This document shows, piece after piece, positions 1 to 9,006 of a DNA stretch of 64,000 nt. How positions within the stretch are numbered: position 1 is the first letter of the stretch; every line of letters begins with the position of its first letter. Position numbers and translations under genes: made by a program. Under the pieces are notes generated by a model, which ran no database searches, was not told where the DNA came from, and saw only the letters and a list, made by a program, of their open reading frames with translations. The DNA is from Anaerococcus provencensis (GTDB lineage: Bacteria; Bacillota; Clostridia; Tissierellales; Peptoniphilaceae), in assembly GCF_000312365.2 (NCBI RefSeq), contig NZ_HG003690.1, positions 106,966 to 170,965 on the forward strand. Reading direction: 5' to 3'.

Positions 1-437
1 AAGATGCCAGCGATGAAGAAGTTGTAAAGGCAGCTACCCTTGCAAATTGTATGGATTTTATTAATAAACTTCCTAATGGGTTAGATACAGTTATAGGAGA
101 AAATGGGTCAGAGCTTTCTGGTGGTGAAAGACAAAGACTTTCTATAGCTAGAGCCTTTCTGAAGGACGCACCAATACTTATATTAGATGAAATATCAGCA
201 AGTTTAGATGTGGACAATGAAAAGAAAATCCAAGAAAGTTTGAATAAATTAATAAAGGATAAAACCGTTATTATTATATCCCATAGATTAAAATCTATTG
301 AAAATGTAGACAAAATTATAGTCATAGAAAATGGATATGTGGAAAGTCAAGGCAATCATAAAGAACTGATAGAAGAATCAAAATTGTATAACAATTTATT
401 AGAAAAAACAAAACTAGCAGAAGAATTTATTTATTGA
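1..437 (+). CDS. ABC transporter, C-terminal part of ATPase domain (5' end outside window)
   Basis: The reading frame is open from the first base (frame 3) with no start, so this is the tail of a longer gene. It holds the second half of a nucleotide-binding domain: signature LSGGERQRLSIARA, Walker B ILILDEISASLD, and the H-loop in IISHRL. The sequence lines up with the end of the exporter-fold half-transporter at 12220-13965, so it is very likely the paralogous second half-transporter of another copy of the same cassette. The MATE gene follows 11 bp downstream, the same order as in the right-hand copy. Family knowledge: paired half-transporters of this type (YbtP/YbtQ, IrtA/IrtB) import metal-siderophore complexes despite an exporter fold. 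Substrate here is inferred. Confidence 0.9.
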   Translation, partial: DASDEEVVKAATLANCMDFINKLPNGLDTVIGENGSELSGGERQRLSIARAFLKDAPILILDEISASLDVDNEKKIQESLNKLIKDKTVIIISHRLKSIENVDKIIVIENGYVESQGNHKELIEESKLYNNLLEKTKLAEEFIY

Positions 438-448
438 GGGGATTAAAA

Positions 449-1792
449 ATGAAACAAAACATCAAAGAACAGTTGTTAACCAAGAAGCCATTGTCTTTAA
501 TGTTTCAATTATCTATACCAGCAGTAATTGGGATGGTAGTTATAGGCCTATATCCACTTATGGATGGAATATTTGCTGGACAAATAATTGGCGAGAATGC
601 TATGGCGGCTTGCTCAATAGCTATGCCACTTACATTTTTTAATAATGGGATTGCAACGCTTATAGGGATAGGTTCGGCATCCATTTTATCAAGAGCCATG
701 GGAAAGGGTGATAATGATACTATAAACAAACTTATGGGAAATCTTATCTATTGGGTTATCTTTTTTTCAACGATTATAACAATAGGAGGAATACTTCTAG
801 GACCATATTTCTTAGATTTAATTGGAGCAACAGGAGAAATAAAGGCATTAGGCATAAGGTATTTAAGAATAATATTTCTAGGCTCAATTTTTGTGAACTT
901 TGCTCAGTCAGCCAATATGGTTATGCGTGGTGAAGGGCTTATGAAAAGAGCAATGAGTATCATGGGGCTTGGTGCCTTTATCAACATAGCTCTTGATCCA
1001 ATACTAATGAAATTAATGGGTGATTATGCCATTGAGGGAGCAGCTATAGCCACTGTAACAGCACAAATAATTCAAGCTGTCATTACTCTTTATTATTTTA
1101 AGAATAAAAGTGAAAATGTAAAAATAGGGAAAATAAAAAAAGAAAAAGATATATCAACTGAAATGTTTGGAGTAGGTTTCTCAGCCATGATAATGCAAGT
1201 TTTTCTTATGATTCAACAAACATTACTTTATAAACAAGCTTTTAAATATGGTGGAGATCCAAATGCAATATTAATGTCAGCAACTTTGAGATTTTATGGG
1301 TTTTCATTTATACCAATTTGGGGAATGAGTCAGGGGTTACAGCCGATTATTGGCACAAACTTTGGAGCAAAACAATACAATAGAGTAAAGGAAACTATGA
1401 AGATATTTTCTATAGGAGGAACAGTACTTGCAGCAATTTTTTGGTTACCAGCACAAGTATTTTCAAAACAGTTACTTGGTTTATTTAAAGTAAGTCAGGA
1501 TATAATTTCGAGCGGAGTTAATAACTTCAGAATATTCTATTCAGTATTTATTCTTTATGGAATTATGATTATGACAATAACTTTTTTCCAAGCGATAGGG
1601 GATGGGAAAAAAGCTGGAATGATTGTAATGCTAAGACAGTTAATACTACTTGTTCCAGCCTTACTTATATTACCAAGAGTATTTGGAGCAGGGGCTGTTT
1701 GGTGGGCAGAACCAGTTGTAGATTTTACTATGATAATGGTAGGTTTAGCAATGCAAGCAAAGGCTCTTTCAAATATGAATGTAAATGATTGA
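449..1792 (+). CDS. MATE family efflux transporter (left copy)
   Basis: About 447 residues, the usual MATE length, with twelve hydrophobic stretches and the early motif PAVIGMVVIGLYPLMDGIF typical of the family. MATE proteins are cation-coupled exporters of small organic molecules in the cytoplasmic membrane. The ATG at 449 is chosen because GAGGGG lies at the right distance before it; a longer frame from a TTG at 434 has no ribosome site. It is a close paralogue of the MATE gene at 13987-15351, most residues being identical, and sits in the same place, right after the second ABC half-transporter. In siderophore loci a MATE or MFS pump often accompanies the importer, but its cargo here is unknown. 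Confidence 0.92.
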   Translation: MKQNIKEQLLTKKPLSLMFQLSIPAVIGMVVIGLYPLMDGIFAGQIIGENAMAACSIAMPLTFFNNGIATLIGIGSASILSRAMGKGDNDTINKLMGNLIYWVIFFSTIITIGGILLGPYFLDLIGATGEIKALGIRYLRIIFLGSIFVNFAQSANMVMRGEGLMKRAMSIMGLGAFINIALDPILMKLMGDYAIEGAAIATVTAQIIQAVITLYYFKNKSENVKIGKIKKEKDISTEMFGVGFSAMIMQVFLMIQQTLLYKQAFKYGGDPNAILMSATLRFYGFSFIPIWGMSQGLQPIIGTNFGAKQYNRVKETMKIFSIGGTVLAAIFWLPAQVFSKQLLGLFKVSQDIISSGVNNFRIFYSVFILYGIMIMTITFFQAIGDGKKAGMIVMLRQLILLVPALLILPRVFGAGAVWWAEPVVDFTMIMVGLAMQAKALSNMNVND

Positions 1793-1845
1793 AAATAAAG
1801 AGAAAAACAAAAATGACAGGAGAATTTATTTATTAGGAGGTTAAA

Positions 1846-2433
1846 ATGGATAATAAAAAACTAAAGGGAAAAGATGTTATTACAATAGGAATATTTACTG
1901 CAATATATTTTGCAATCAATTTTGGGTTTATGCTTTTAGGAGGTCTCCATCCATTAATGTGGATACTTATGCCTGGCTTTATAGCATTGGTTGGATCTAT
2001 ACCATATATGATTATGGTTCAAAAAGTAAAAAAAACAGGAGCAGTCATAATAATGGGAGCTATTGTTGCTATAATATACTATTTAACTGGTCAATTTAGT
2101 TTAATAATAATTGCATCATTAGCAATTGCCAGTATTTTGGCAGAAGTGATAAGATACCTATCAAAGTATGATAGCTATAAATGGAATTCACTTTCCTATG
2201 CTTTCTTTTCATTAGGTATGATAGGTTCTCCAGCACAAGTATGGATTCTAAAAGATGAATTCATATCAAAAATGCTTGAAATGGGGATGCCAGTAGATTA
2301 TGTTAATATATTAAAGACTTTTATTAACACACCGATGTTAATTGTATTAATTGTAACACCGTTTGTTTTTGGACTATTATCTTGTGGAATTTTAAAATCA
2401 TTTTTATATAAAAATTTTGAGGCAAGAAATTGA
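1846..2433 (+). CDS. ECF transporter S component, MptaE/Trep_Strep family (left copy)
   Basis: A 195-residue protein that is nearly all hydrophobic, with five to six membrane segments and a short charged N-terminus (MDNKKLKGKDVITIGIF). It resembles the Trep_Strep/MptaE group of ECF substrate-binding subunits. The paralogue at 7701-8303 starts in the same way (KDVVTVAIM). S components bind the substrate inside the membrane and dock on an EcfT/EcfA energizing module, which follows immediately (2435-3091, 3102-4488). The start has a strong TAGGAGG site. The substrate of this family is not established; the neighbourhood suggests a metal chelate or its precursor. Confidence 0.85.
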   Translation: MDNKKLKGKDVITIGIFTAIYFAINFGFMLLGGLHPLMWILMPGFIALVGSIPYMIMVQKVKKTGAVIIMGAIVAIIYYLTGQFSLIIIASLAIASILAEVIRYLSKYDSYKWNSLSYAFFSLGMIGSPAQVWILKDEFISKMLEMGMPVDYVNILKTFINTPMLIVLIVTPFVFGLLSCGILKSFLYKNFEARN

Positions 2434-2434
2434 A

Positions 2435-3091
2435 ATGTCCAAGCGATTAAAATTAGATCCTAGAACATCAATAATATTGCTTTTATTAGTAAATATATTT
2501 CTATTTAAAAGTAGACCTGTAACGAGTGAATTAATTTTAATGAGCTATTTGTTGATTATTTTGACAGTTTGCGGAAATTTTAAATCGGGATTAAAAGTAT
2601 ATTTAACTTTTATTACTTTTTTAATAATAAATTATTTTGTTTTTCCCTATTCACCTAAGTGGATTGTAACGACATTTATTGTACCTGTTTCTTATGCAAG
2701 GAAGATTTTTCCTTGCATAATGGCAGGAACATTGTTATACAAAACGGTGACCGTAAGAGGAATTGCAGGAGTTTTTAGAAAATTTAAATTCTCAGAAAAT
2801 TTTATTTTAGCATTTATGATAACTTATAGATATTTTCCCACATTAAGACAAGATATACATTGTGTTAGAGAATCAATGAAGATTAGGGGAATTAGTATGA
2901 TTAAAAACATGGATATATTTGTTGTACCTATAATAAATTCTGCAATTGATATGTCTGAAGAGTTATCTAAGGCAGCTGTAACACGAGGAGTCGAGAATCC
3001 AGGTAGAAAAACAACTATAATTGATTTTAAATTCACTGTTTATGATGTATTAGTTATTTTATTTGTTGTTTTAATTATGGTTATATTTTAG
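2435..3091 (+). CDS. ECF transporter transmembrane component T (left copy)
   Basis: A protein of about 218 residues with four to five hydrophobic helices and the EcfT-type coupling motifs (ITYRYFPTLRQD, SKAAVTRGVENPGR) that contact the ATPases. It is the scaffold linking S component and ATPases. The ATG at 2435 is preceded by GAGG; the frame can be extended to a TTG at 2417 that overlaps the S gene, which is less likely. Paralogue: 8321-8995, with matching RGxENP motif. The next gene, the double ATPase, is frameshifted, so this copy of the module may be inactive. Confidence 0.86.
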   Translation: MSKRLKLDPRTSIILLLLVNIFLFKSRPVTSELILMSYLLIILTVCGNFKSGLKVYLTFITFLIINYFVFPYSPKWIVTTFIVPVSYARKIFPCIMAGTLLYKTVTVRGIAGVFRKFKFSENFILAFMITYRYFPTLRQDIHCVRESMKIRGISMIKNMDIFVVPIINSAIDMSEELSKAAVTRGVENPGRKTTIIDFKFTVYDVLVILFVVLIMVIF

Positions 3092-3101
3092 GTGAGTTAG
3101 A

Positions 3102-4488
3102 ATGGGTTATGTAAATATAAATGATGTATCTTGTACCTCTAAAACGGGATATAAAATATTAAAAGGGATCAACTTAAATGTTGAAAAAGGCGAATGTATA
3201 CTTCTTATGGGGCTAAGTGGTTCAGGCAAAACGTCATTGACTAAATTAATAAATGGAATTATACCACATTTTGAAGAAGAAACTGACTTTGTTGGAGAAG
3301 TTTTAATAGAGGGAGAATCTACTAGAAATATATCACAATATAAAATTTCAGAAAAAGTTGGTTCGATATTTCAAAATCCAAAATCTCAATTTTTTAATTC
3401 TGATGTCGAGGGAGAAATTGTATTTGGTCTTGAAAATATGGGAACTGATCCAGAGTTAATAAAAAAGAGCTTAAAAAAACTATTAATAATTTAAATATAG
3501 ATAGATTATTAGGGAAAAATGTCTTCTCATTGTCGAGTGGGGAAAAACAAATTTTAGCTTTTGCATCTATTTTTGCATTAAACACAGATATTGTCGTATT
3601 GGATGAGCCATCTTCAAATCTTGATATGGATACAATTGAAACGATAAAAAATAATATTGAAATATTTAAAAAAGAAGGCAAGACAATTATAGTTGCAGAA
3701 CATCGATTATATTATTTAAAAGACATAATTGATAAAGCATATTATATAGATGAAGGCATAATTAAGGATTGTTTTACACAAGAAGAGGTAAAATTATTTA
3801 ACTCAAAAAAAGAAAATAATCTCAAAATTAGAACTTTATCCACTCCTAAGTTGGAAGTTCTTAAAAAAGAATTTAATAAAAATGATGAGTATTTATGTGA
3901 AGATTTATCGTATACAATAAATGGAAATCTCATATTTAAAGATATTAATATTTCTTTAAATAGAGGAGAAGTCTTAGGAATAATAGGGAAAAATGGTATA
4001 GGAAAAACTAGTCTGTTAAAGTGCATTTCAGGGCTTATAAAGAAAAATATAGGAAATGTTTTTTTTGAGAATAAACTTTTAAATAATAAAGATAGATTAA
4101 AAAAACATACCTTGTAACACAAGACATTAATTCACAATTATTCACTCGAAGCGTAAAAGAAGAATGTGAATTAAATTTACCTGAGGATAGATTAAATCAA
4201 GTAGATATAGTTCTAAATAGGCTTGGATTAGATAAATATAAAGATAAGCATCCGATGTCGCTTTCAGGAGGACAAAAACAAAGGTTAACAATTGCTTTAG
4301 CTCTACTTTCAGATAAAGAAATCATAATATTGGATGAGCCTACAAGTGGCTTAGATTTCAAAAATATGATAATTGTGTCAGAAGCTATAAAAGAATTAGC
4401 CAAAAAATCTAATAAAGTTGTAATTGTTGTTTCGCATGATTATGAGTTTCTAAATACGGTAGCGGATGGAATATATGAAATGGCTTGA
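3102..4488 (+). pseudogene. ECF double ATPase (two fused ATP-binding domains), interrupted by two frameshifts
   Basis: Read across three frames this is one protein equivalent to the intact 495-residue ATPase at 9007-10491: domain 1 with Walker A GLSGSGKTS, then LSSGEKQ and VVLDEPSSNLD, domain 2 with GKNGIGKTS, then LSGGQKQRL and ILDEPTSGLD. Frame is lost at about 3472-3481 and again at about 4098-4107. At both places the sequence is TTAAAAAAAC read as TTA AAA AAA C, and one extra A (or a -1 slip) restores the frame perfectly. All catalytic motifs outside the two breaks are intact, so decay is recent, or expression depends on slippage, or the assembly has two homopolymer errors. It closes the left S-T-A module. 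Confidence 0.88.
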
Positions 4489-4530
4489 AAATAAGAAATA
4501 GAAGATTGGTAAAAAATTTTGCACAGTCTC

Positions 4531-4564
4531 GGAAAGGAAGTAGTTACCTCTCCACTTCCTTTCC
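4531..4564. terminator. Convergent terminator hairpin
   Basis: GGAAAGGAAGT (4531-4541) pairs perfectly with ACTTCCTTTCC (4554-4564). It lies where the left transport module and the oppositely oriented relaxase gene meet, and overlaps the last codons of the relaxase, so it could stop transcription from either side. There is no long T run on either strand, so efficiency is uncertain. Confidence 0.6.
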
Positions 4565-5875
4565 ATAATAATTTTCATAATTTTTCCTATACTGAACAAG
4601 ATCAGAAAACTGTTCTTTATTCAAAGAATACTCTTGCATAAGGGTGTTCTTTTTTTCTTGCAATTCATCAAGTTTGGTTAATATTTCTTTTGTATTTGGA
4701 AGCTTTTTATATTTTTCTAAAATTTCTTTAGCAGCTATTTTATAGACCGAAAGTTCACTATAGTATTCTTCTGCAAATTGTTTATCGTCAGGATTTTTCT
4801 TGTGGTATTTATATATTTCACGATACTTATTTATAGTATTTATATTTTCCATATCTTGGGATAAACTCTTCATCTCAGTTTCAATTTTCTTTATTTTATC
4901 TAACAAGTCTTGTCTATCATCAGCAGATTTTTTAATCAAATCATCGAGTTGTGTGATTGAATTAATTCCTTGCTCTCTTAATTTAATTATTGAATCAGCC
5001 ATAGTTTTGATATTGTGTTTTCTTGCCCAGATTTCGTAACCTTTAGAGGATTGTGCTTTTTTATTAGTAGATATATCAATAACATTTCCTACACGCTTTT
5101 TAATAGGATTAGCTTTGTTTTTAATAGCTAAATCTATTCTTTCTTTTATATTTTCTTCGGTATAATCTTCTCCGATAGTCTTAGATCTTGTAAATCTTTG
5201 CTTATCTTTATGACGAAAAGCAATGTGTTTACCATACTTAATTTCATAATCAAGAGATTTCATATTTTCTAAAAACTCTTCCCAAGATTTAGACTTATTA
5301 ATCATTCTATCTATATCAAATTGCAGTTTAGACTTCCAGGAATTTCCTTTCTTACTTTGGTCAAATTCATACCAAGATTTACCAGCAGTTTTATATTTTC
5401 TTTTGTAAGCTTCATAATATTCATCAATGACTGAAAGCTTATTTTCTTTACATAACTCATCACTTTGATATCTGATTTTATGGTAAGTTTTTTTGTTGGA
5501 TTGGTAGCATTTACCAGTCTTGTAGTTAACATTATTAAAAATAATATGGTTATGGATATGCCCTCTATCTATATGAGTTGCAAGAACAAATTCATAATCT
5601 TCTTTTAAAATTTTCTTACATAATTCCATTCCAATTTCGTGAGCTTTTATAGGATCAACCTCTCCTGGTAGAAAAGATTGGATTAAATGTCTAGCTAAAA
5701 CTGTACCTTTAGTATCATTGTCTTCTCGTGTTTTTATAAATTGAATATGAGCAGTAGATGGATGACATTTAAATGAAGATACCAAGATTTTTTCATCAGT
5801 TTTTTCACTCCTAGTAATGTAATCTATTGCCAAATTTAGAGTTGATTTTATAGGATGTATTTTTGTAATTGCCAT
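4544..5875 (-). CDS. Relaxase/mobilization nuclease (MobP-like)
   Basis: About 443 residues. The N-terminal relaxase domain has a candidate catalytic tyrosine (Y19 in AIDYITR) and the three-histidine metal motif in HIDRGHIHNHIIFNN. The C-terminal third is charged and predicted coiled coil. Relaxases nick one strand at oriT and lead it into the recipient cell. MobC is encoded just upstream, and the intergenic region beyond MobC carries inverted and direct repeats suited to an oriT. The ATG at 5875 follows the mobC stop by one base; a GTG at 5884 would overlap it. No type IV secretion genes are in the window, so whether the element transfers itself or is only mobilized cannot be decided. Confidence 0.92.
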   Translation of the reverse strand: MAITKIHPIKSTLNLAIDYITRSEKTDEKILVSSFKCHPSTAHIQFIKTREDNDTKGTVLARHLIQSFLPGEVDPIKAHEIGMELCKKILKEDYEFVLATHIDRGHIHNHIIFNNVNYKTGKCYQSNKKTYHKIRYQSDELCKENKLSVIDEYYEAYKRKYKTAGKSWYEFDQSKKGNSWKSKLQFDIDRMINKSKSWEEFLENMKSLDYEIKYGKHIAFRHKDKQRFTRSKTIGEDYTEENIKERIDLAIKNKANPIKKRVGNVIDISTNKKAQSSKGYEIWARKHNIKTMADSIIKLREQGINSITQLDDLIKKSADDRQDLLDKIKKIETEMKSLSQDMENINTINKYREIYKYHKKNPDDKQFAEEYYSELSVYKIAAKEILEKYKKLPNTKEILTKLDELQEKKNTLMQEYSLNKEQFSDLVQYRKNYENYYGKEVER

Positions 5876-5876
5876 A

Positions 5877-6233
5877 CTAATCACCAGAACTTTCTTTTGA
5901 TTTGTTAAGAAGTAGGGAATGGATCTGCCATATTTCTTTTGATAATTTTTCTATCTCTTTATTCATTGATTCAATTTCATTTTTGTAAATAACACCAGTT
6001 GTATTAGTAGCTTTTGCAATCTGGTTTATATTATTTGTTGCATTTGAAAGTAGCCATTGTAAGTTTCTAAATGGTTCTAAATCTACAACATAAATTTCTT
6101 TTTCTAATACACATTTCCTAAGAAAGTGGGACATGGTTTTGCAATTTGCAAGTTTCATTTTCTTTTCAAAAACTTCTTTTTCTTCATCTGTTAAATATAT
6201 TTTTAGTTGATTATTTCTCTTTCTATTATCCAT
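5877..6233 (-). CDS. mobC: Plasmid mobilization relaxosome protein MobC
   Basis: A 118-residue protein starting MDNRKRNNQLKIYLTDEEK, with the ribbon-helix-helix-like N-terminus and the NNINQIAKATN motif of the MobC family. MobC binds oriT and helps the relaxase open the DNA. The ATG at 6233 is preceded by AAGGAGA; an upstream TTG at 6251 is not needed. It is transcribed with the relaxase gene. Confidence 0.9.
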   Translation of the reverse strand: MDNRKRNNQLKIYLTDEEKEVFEKKMKLANCKTMSHFLRKCVLEKEIYVVDLEPFRNLQWLLSNATNNINQIAKATNTTGVIYKNEIESMNKEIEKLSKEIWQIHSLLLNKSKESSGD

Positions 6234-6304
6234 AGTATATCTCCTTATCATAAATTATTGGGGTCTTAGGGTTCTCCCTAACAAGGTAAAATTGATAAAA
6301 AAAA

Positions 6305-6340
6305 GAAGCAGTCCATAAAGGTTCTGCTTCATCAATTTTT
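6305..6340. terminator. Hairpin with T-rich tail in the mob control region
   Basis: GAAGCAG and CTGCTTC form a 7-bp stem with a 12-nt loop, followed by ATCAATTTTT. On the other strand the stem is followed by a run of eight T. It can act as a bidirectional terminator or as part of oriT. Confidence 0.5.
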
Positions 6341-6364
6341 CGTAAGTGGGTACTCACTTACTGT

Positions 6365-6418
6365 GCTTGCTATTAAAGTTATAAGCGTTAAGCTTGCTAT
6401 TAAAGTTATAAGCGTTAA
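6365..6418. repeat. Two tandem copies of a 27-bp repeat
   Basis: Units 6365-6391 and 6392-6418 are identical, beginning GCTTGCTATTAAAG and ending AAGCGTTAA; a third, decayed copy starts at 6419. Such iterons upstream of mobC are candidate binding sites for MobC or the relaxase. Confidence 0.85.
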
Positions 6419-6587
6419 GCTTGTTATTTAATTACTACCATTATACCATAAAATTGAAATGTTTGTATCTAATAGAAAAGCTTAAAATATAGATGTACGG
6501 TTAATATGCTATAGTGTATTTTTAGTATAAAAACTAATTTTTGGGTATAATTTAATTGATTATTATGATGCATTAGGAGGTAGAGTT

Positions 6588-7559
6588 TTGGAATTAAATC
6601 ATGAAGATATTATAGAAAATGTCCTTGAAGGATATATGTTTTCTGAAAAAAAGGTTACTGATGAATGTAAAATTTATACAATTGAAAATTCTACTGGCTG
6701 TGGCGAAATGCGCTGCTACAATTTATTTGAAGGTATTCAATTATCTTATAATATCCTAAATATGGAGACAGCATATCAAAAAATAAATCCTAAAAGCGGG
6801 GTTTTAGAAATAGATCATTGTTTAGAGGGATGTTATGAGTTTAAACTTGAAAATAATGAGCGCGCTCTGATAGGTAAAGGCGATCTAAGTGTAATCGAAA
6901 TAGGTAAAGTTCCTTTTGAAGATTCATGCATACCAACAAAAAAATATGTGGGACTTTCAATATTTATTGATATTGAAAAGGCACAAAAATCTATTGATAA
7001 ATACTTTCCGTACGCAAAAATTGATTTGTTAGAAATAAAAGACCGTTTATGTAAAAATGGTGCAGCTTTAATTATTCATTCACGTCATGAGATAGACCAT
7101 GTTATTAGTGAACTTTATAGAGTAGATTCTAGAATAAGACTTTCTTATTCAATTATAAAAACAATAGAGTTGTTATTATTTTTAAATTTAGTTGAAAGTT
7201 CAGATACATTTAAGTTAACATCTTTTTCAGAACCAGTATATAAAGCAACTGTAGAATCATATAAGACGATTCTAAATAATCCTTTTGAAAGATATTCTAT
7301 TTCTGATTTATCAAAAAAATATGCTATTTCAGAATCCAGTTTGAAGAGATGTTTCATATACATAACTGGAAGCTCAATAGGTAATTTTATTAGGGAAAAT
7401 TGTTTAGAAGCCGCTGCTAAATTATTAATTCATAAACCCTTAATGTCAATAGGAGAGATTTCTGATTTGTCAGGATATTTGAATCCTAGTAAATTTTCTG
7501 AGTCATTCAAAAAACATTTTGGGCAAACTCCTCAAGAATATAGAAAAAAATCCATCTGA
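6588..7559 (+). CDS. AraC family transcriptional regulator
   Basis: 323 residues with an N-terminal sensor region and a C-terminal pair of helix-turn-helix motifs (ISDLSKKYAISESSLKRCF, then IGEISDLSGYLNPSKFSESFKKHFGQTPQEYRK). The start is a TTG at 6588 with an AGGAGG site eight bases before it. It heads the right-hand transport cassette, separated from it by a terminator. Length and position match YbtA, the AraC activator of yersiniabactin uptake, which senses the siderophore; by analogy this protein may switch the cassette on when its substrate is inside the cell. That role is inferred. Confidence 0.9.
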   Translation: MELNHEDIIENVLEGYMFSEKKVTDECKIYTIENSTGCGEMRCYNLFEGIQLSYNILNMETAYQKINPKSGVLEIDHCLEGCYEFKLENNERALIGKGDLSVIEIGKVPFEDSCIPTKKYVGLSIFIDIEKAQKSIDKYFPYAKIDLLEIKDRLCKNGAALIIHSRHEIDHVISELYRVDSRIRLSYSIIKTIELLLFLNLVESSDTFKLTSFSEPVYKATVESYKTILNNPFERYSISDLSKKYAISESSLKRCFIYITGSSIGNFIRENCLEAAAKLLIHKPLMSIGEISDLSGYLNPSKFSESFKKHFGQTPQEYRKKSI

Positions 7560-7600
7560 CCTTTTTAGAGCAAATAAAGAGCTGTCAGGTTATAAAGAAA

Positions 7601-7645
7601 ATATCCATCTTACTTTATAATAAAGTTGAGATGGATATTTTTTTG
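7601..7645 (+). terminator. Terminator after the AraC gene
   Basis: ATATCCATCT (7601-7610) pairs with AGATGGATAT (7629-7638), followed by a run of T. It separates the regulator from the S-component gene, so the cassette probably has its own promoter in 7645-7695. Confidence 0.8.
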
Positions 7646-7700
7646 TAAATATTCTCTATACACATTCTATGTACATTTTATTAATTAACGGAGGTGTTTT

Positions 7701-8303
7701 ATGAACAATAAAAAAATGACTACAAAAGATGTAGTAACAGTAGCTATTATGATTGCTTTATTTTATGCAATATCTATTGTTATTGGAATGAGTATGGTTG
7801 CTGTTCCGGTTGTATATATTTATGGTACTGCTGGAATTGAAATGTTTATAGGAGCTATTTTCTACTTAGTAGCAGCTAACAGACTTAATAAACACGGGCT
7901 ATTATTTATATGGATATTAATTTATGGTCTTATCACAGCAGCTATGGGTTATGTGTTTATGCTTCCATATTTTATTGGACTTGCTATTTTGTGCGAAATA
8001 GTAATGATAGGCAAAGACACTTATATAAATCCAATAAGAAATATGATTGGCTGGAGTGTTTATGGTGCTGGTATGTTCATGGGAATAGGAGTTCCATGTT
8101 GGATAGCTTGGGAATCTTATCAAAAGCAAGCTTTAGAGAGTGGGTTTGCAGATAAGACATTAACATTGCAATATAATTTGGTATCTTCACCAAAACTACT
8201 ATTATTAGGTGTAACAATAACCGTTATATTATCTGCTTTAGGTGTTTTGTTTGCACAAAAAATTCTTAAAAAGCACTTTAAAAAGGCGGGTATTTTAGAG
8301 TAA
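7701..8303 (+). CDS. ECF transporter S component, MptaE/Trep_Strep family (right copy)
   Basis: 200 residues, mostly hydrophobic, about six membrane segments, starting MNNKKMTTKDVVTVAIMIAL. Paralogue of the protein at 1846-2433. It is the presumed substrate-binding subunit of the ECF module encoded here. A CGGAGG site precedes the ATG. It is the first gene of a tight run S-T-A-ABC-ABC-MATE, most likely one operon. Confidence 0.86.
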   Translation: MNNKKMTTKDVVTVAIMIALFYAISIVIGMSMVAVPVVYIYGTAGIEMFIGAIFYLVAANRLNKHGLLFIWILIYGLITAAMGYVFMLPYFIGLAILCEIVMIGKDTYINPIRNMIGWSVYGAGMFMGIGVPCWIAWESYQKQALESGFADKTLTLQYNLVSSPKLLLLGVTITVILSALGVLFAQKILKKHFKKAGILE

Positions 8304-8320
8304 ATGGAGATATATGGGAA

Positions 8321-8995
8321 ATGAAAATAGAAAAAATAAGTGGAATAACTTGTCTTTTTTTAACTATTATTTCCTGTATGGTGTCAATATTTACAAAAAG
8401 TTACTATATGCATGCTCTGTTTGTAGGATGGCTTTGTATGCTTTTAGCATATTTTGGTTTTATCAAACAGAGCATAATTTATTTTATGATATATAGTTTT
8501 ACTACATTTTGGTTATTAAAAATGATACCTAGTGGTGTAGTTATAATTTCACCAATGCTTTTGGGAATGTTGTATAAATTCATAGTTCCAATCATGGCAG
8601 GATTTTTAACTTTTAAGATACCATCAGGAAAATTAATTTCAATATTTCACAAATTAATGTTGCCACGAAATTTTGTACTTATATTAACGGTAATTATTCG
8701 ATTTGTACCAACAATTGCTGGGGAATTTAGAACAATAAAAGAAGCTATGAAAGTAAGGGGATTTACAGGTAACTTTTTTCATATTTTATCAAATCCTTTG
8801 AGGACTCTTGAATATGCTATAGTTCCTTTAATTTTTCGTTCTATAAAAGTAGGAGATGAATTATCAGCAGCAGCGATTGTTAGAGGAATTGAAAACCCAA
8901 TAAAAAGGGATTCATATTATAGTAACAAGTTGTGTAAATTAGACATAATTATAATAACTGCAAGCTTTGTTTTATTTATATTATGTCTTATATGA
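8321..8995 (+). CDS. ECF transporter transmembrane component T (right copy)
   Basis: 224 residues with several hydrophobic helices and the coupling motifs VIIRFVPTIAGEF and AAAIVRGIENPIKR that dock the ATPases. Paralogue of 2435-3091. It starts 17 bp after the S gene and runs into the ATPase gene, consistent with translational coupling. Confidence 0.88.
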   Translation: MKIEKISGITCLFLTIISCMVSIFTKSYYMHALFVGWLCMLLAYFGFIKQSIIYFMIYSFTTFWLLKMIPSGVVIISPMLLGMLYKFIVPIMAGFLTFKIPSGKLISIFHKLMLPRNFVLILTVIIRFVPTIAGEFRTIKEAMKVRGFTGNFFHILSNPLRTLEYAIVPLIFRSIKVGDELSAAAIVRGIENPIKRDSYYSNKLCKLDIIIITASFVLFILCLI

Positions 8996-9006
8996 GAGGT
9001 GCATCA

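Larger units (their letters stand above)
6262..6430. other. Candidate oriT / mobilization control region
   Basis: The 350-bp gap between mobC and the divergent AraC gene holds several nested structures: TTAGGG-N4-CCCTAA (6266-6281), GAAGCAG-N12-CTGCTTC followed by a T-rich run (6305-6340), GTAAGTG-N6-CACTTAC (6342-6361), and a 27-bp tandem repeat (6365-6418). Origins of transfer usually lie just upstream of mobC-relaxase operons and consist of such inverted repeats next to a nick site. The exact nick site cannot be read from sequence alone. Confidence 0.5.

Noticed and set aside
434-448. TTG start of the left MATE gene
   Set aside because: No ribosome site; the ATG at 449 matches the start of the paralogue (MKQxxKEQLLTK).
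6365-6418. Short CRISPR-like repeat array
   Set aside because: Only two directly adjacent 27-bp units without spacers, beside mob genes; no cas genes anywhere in the window.
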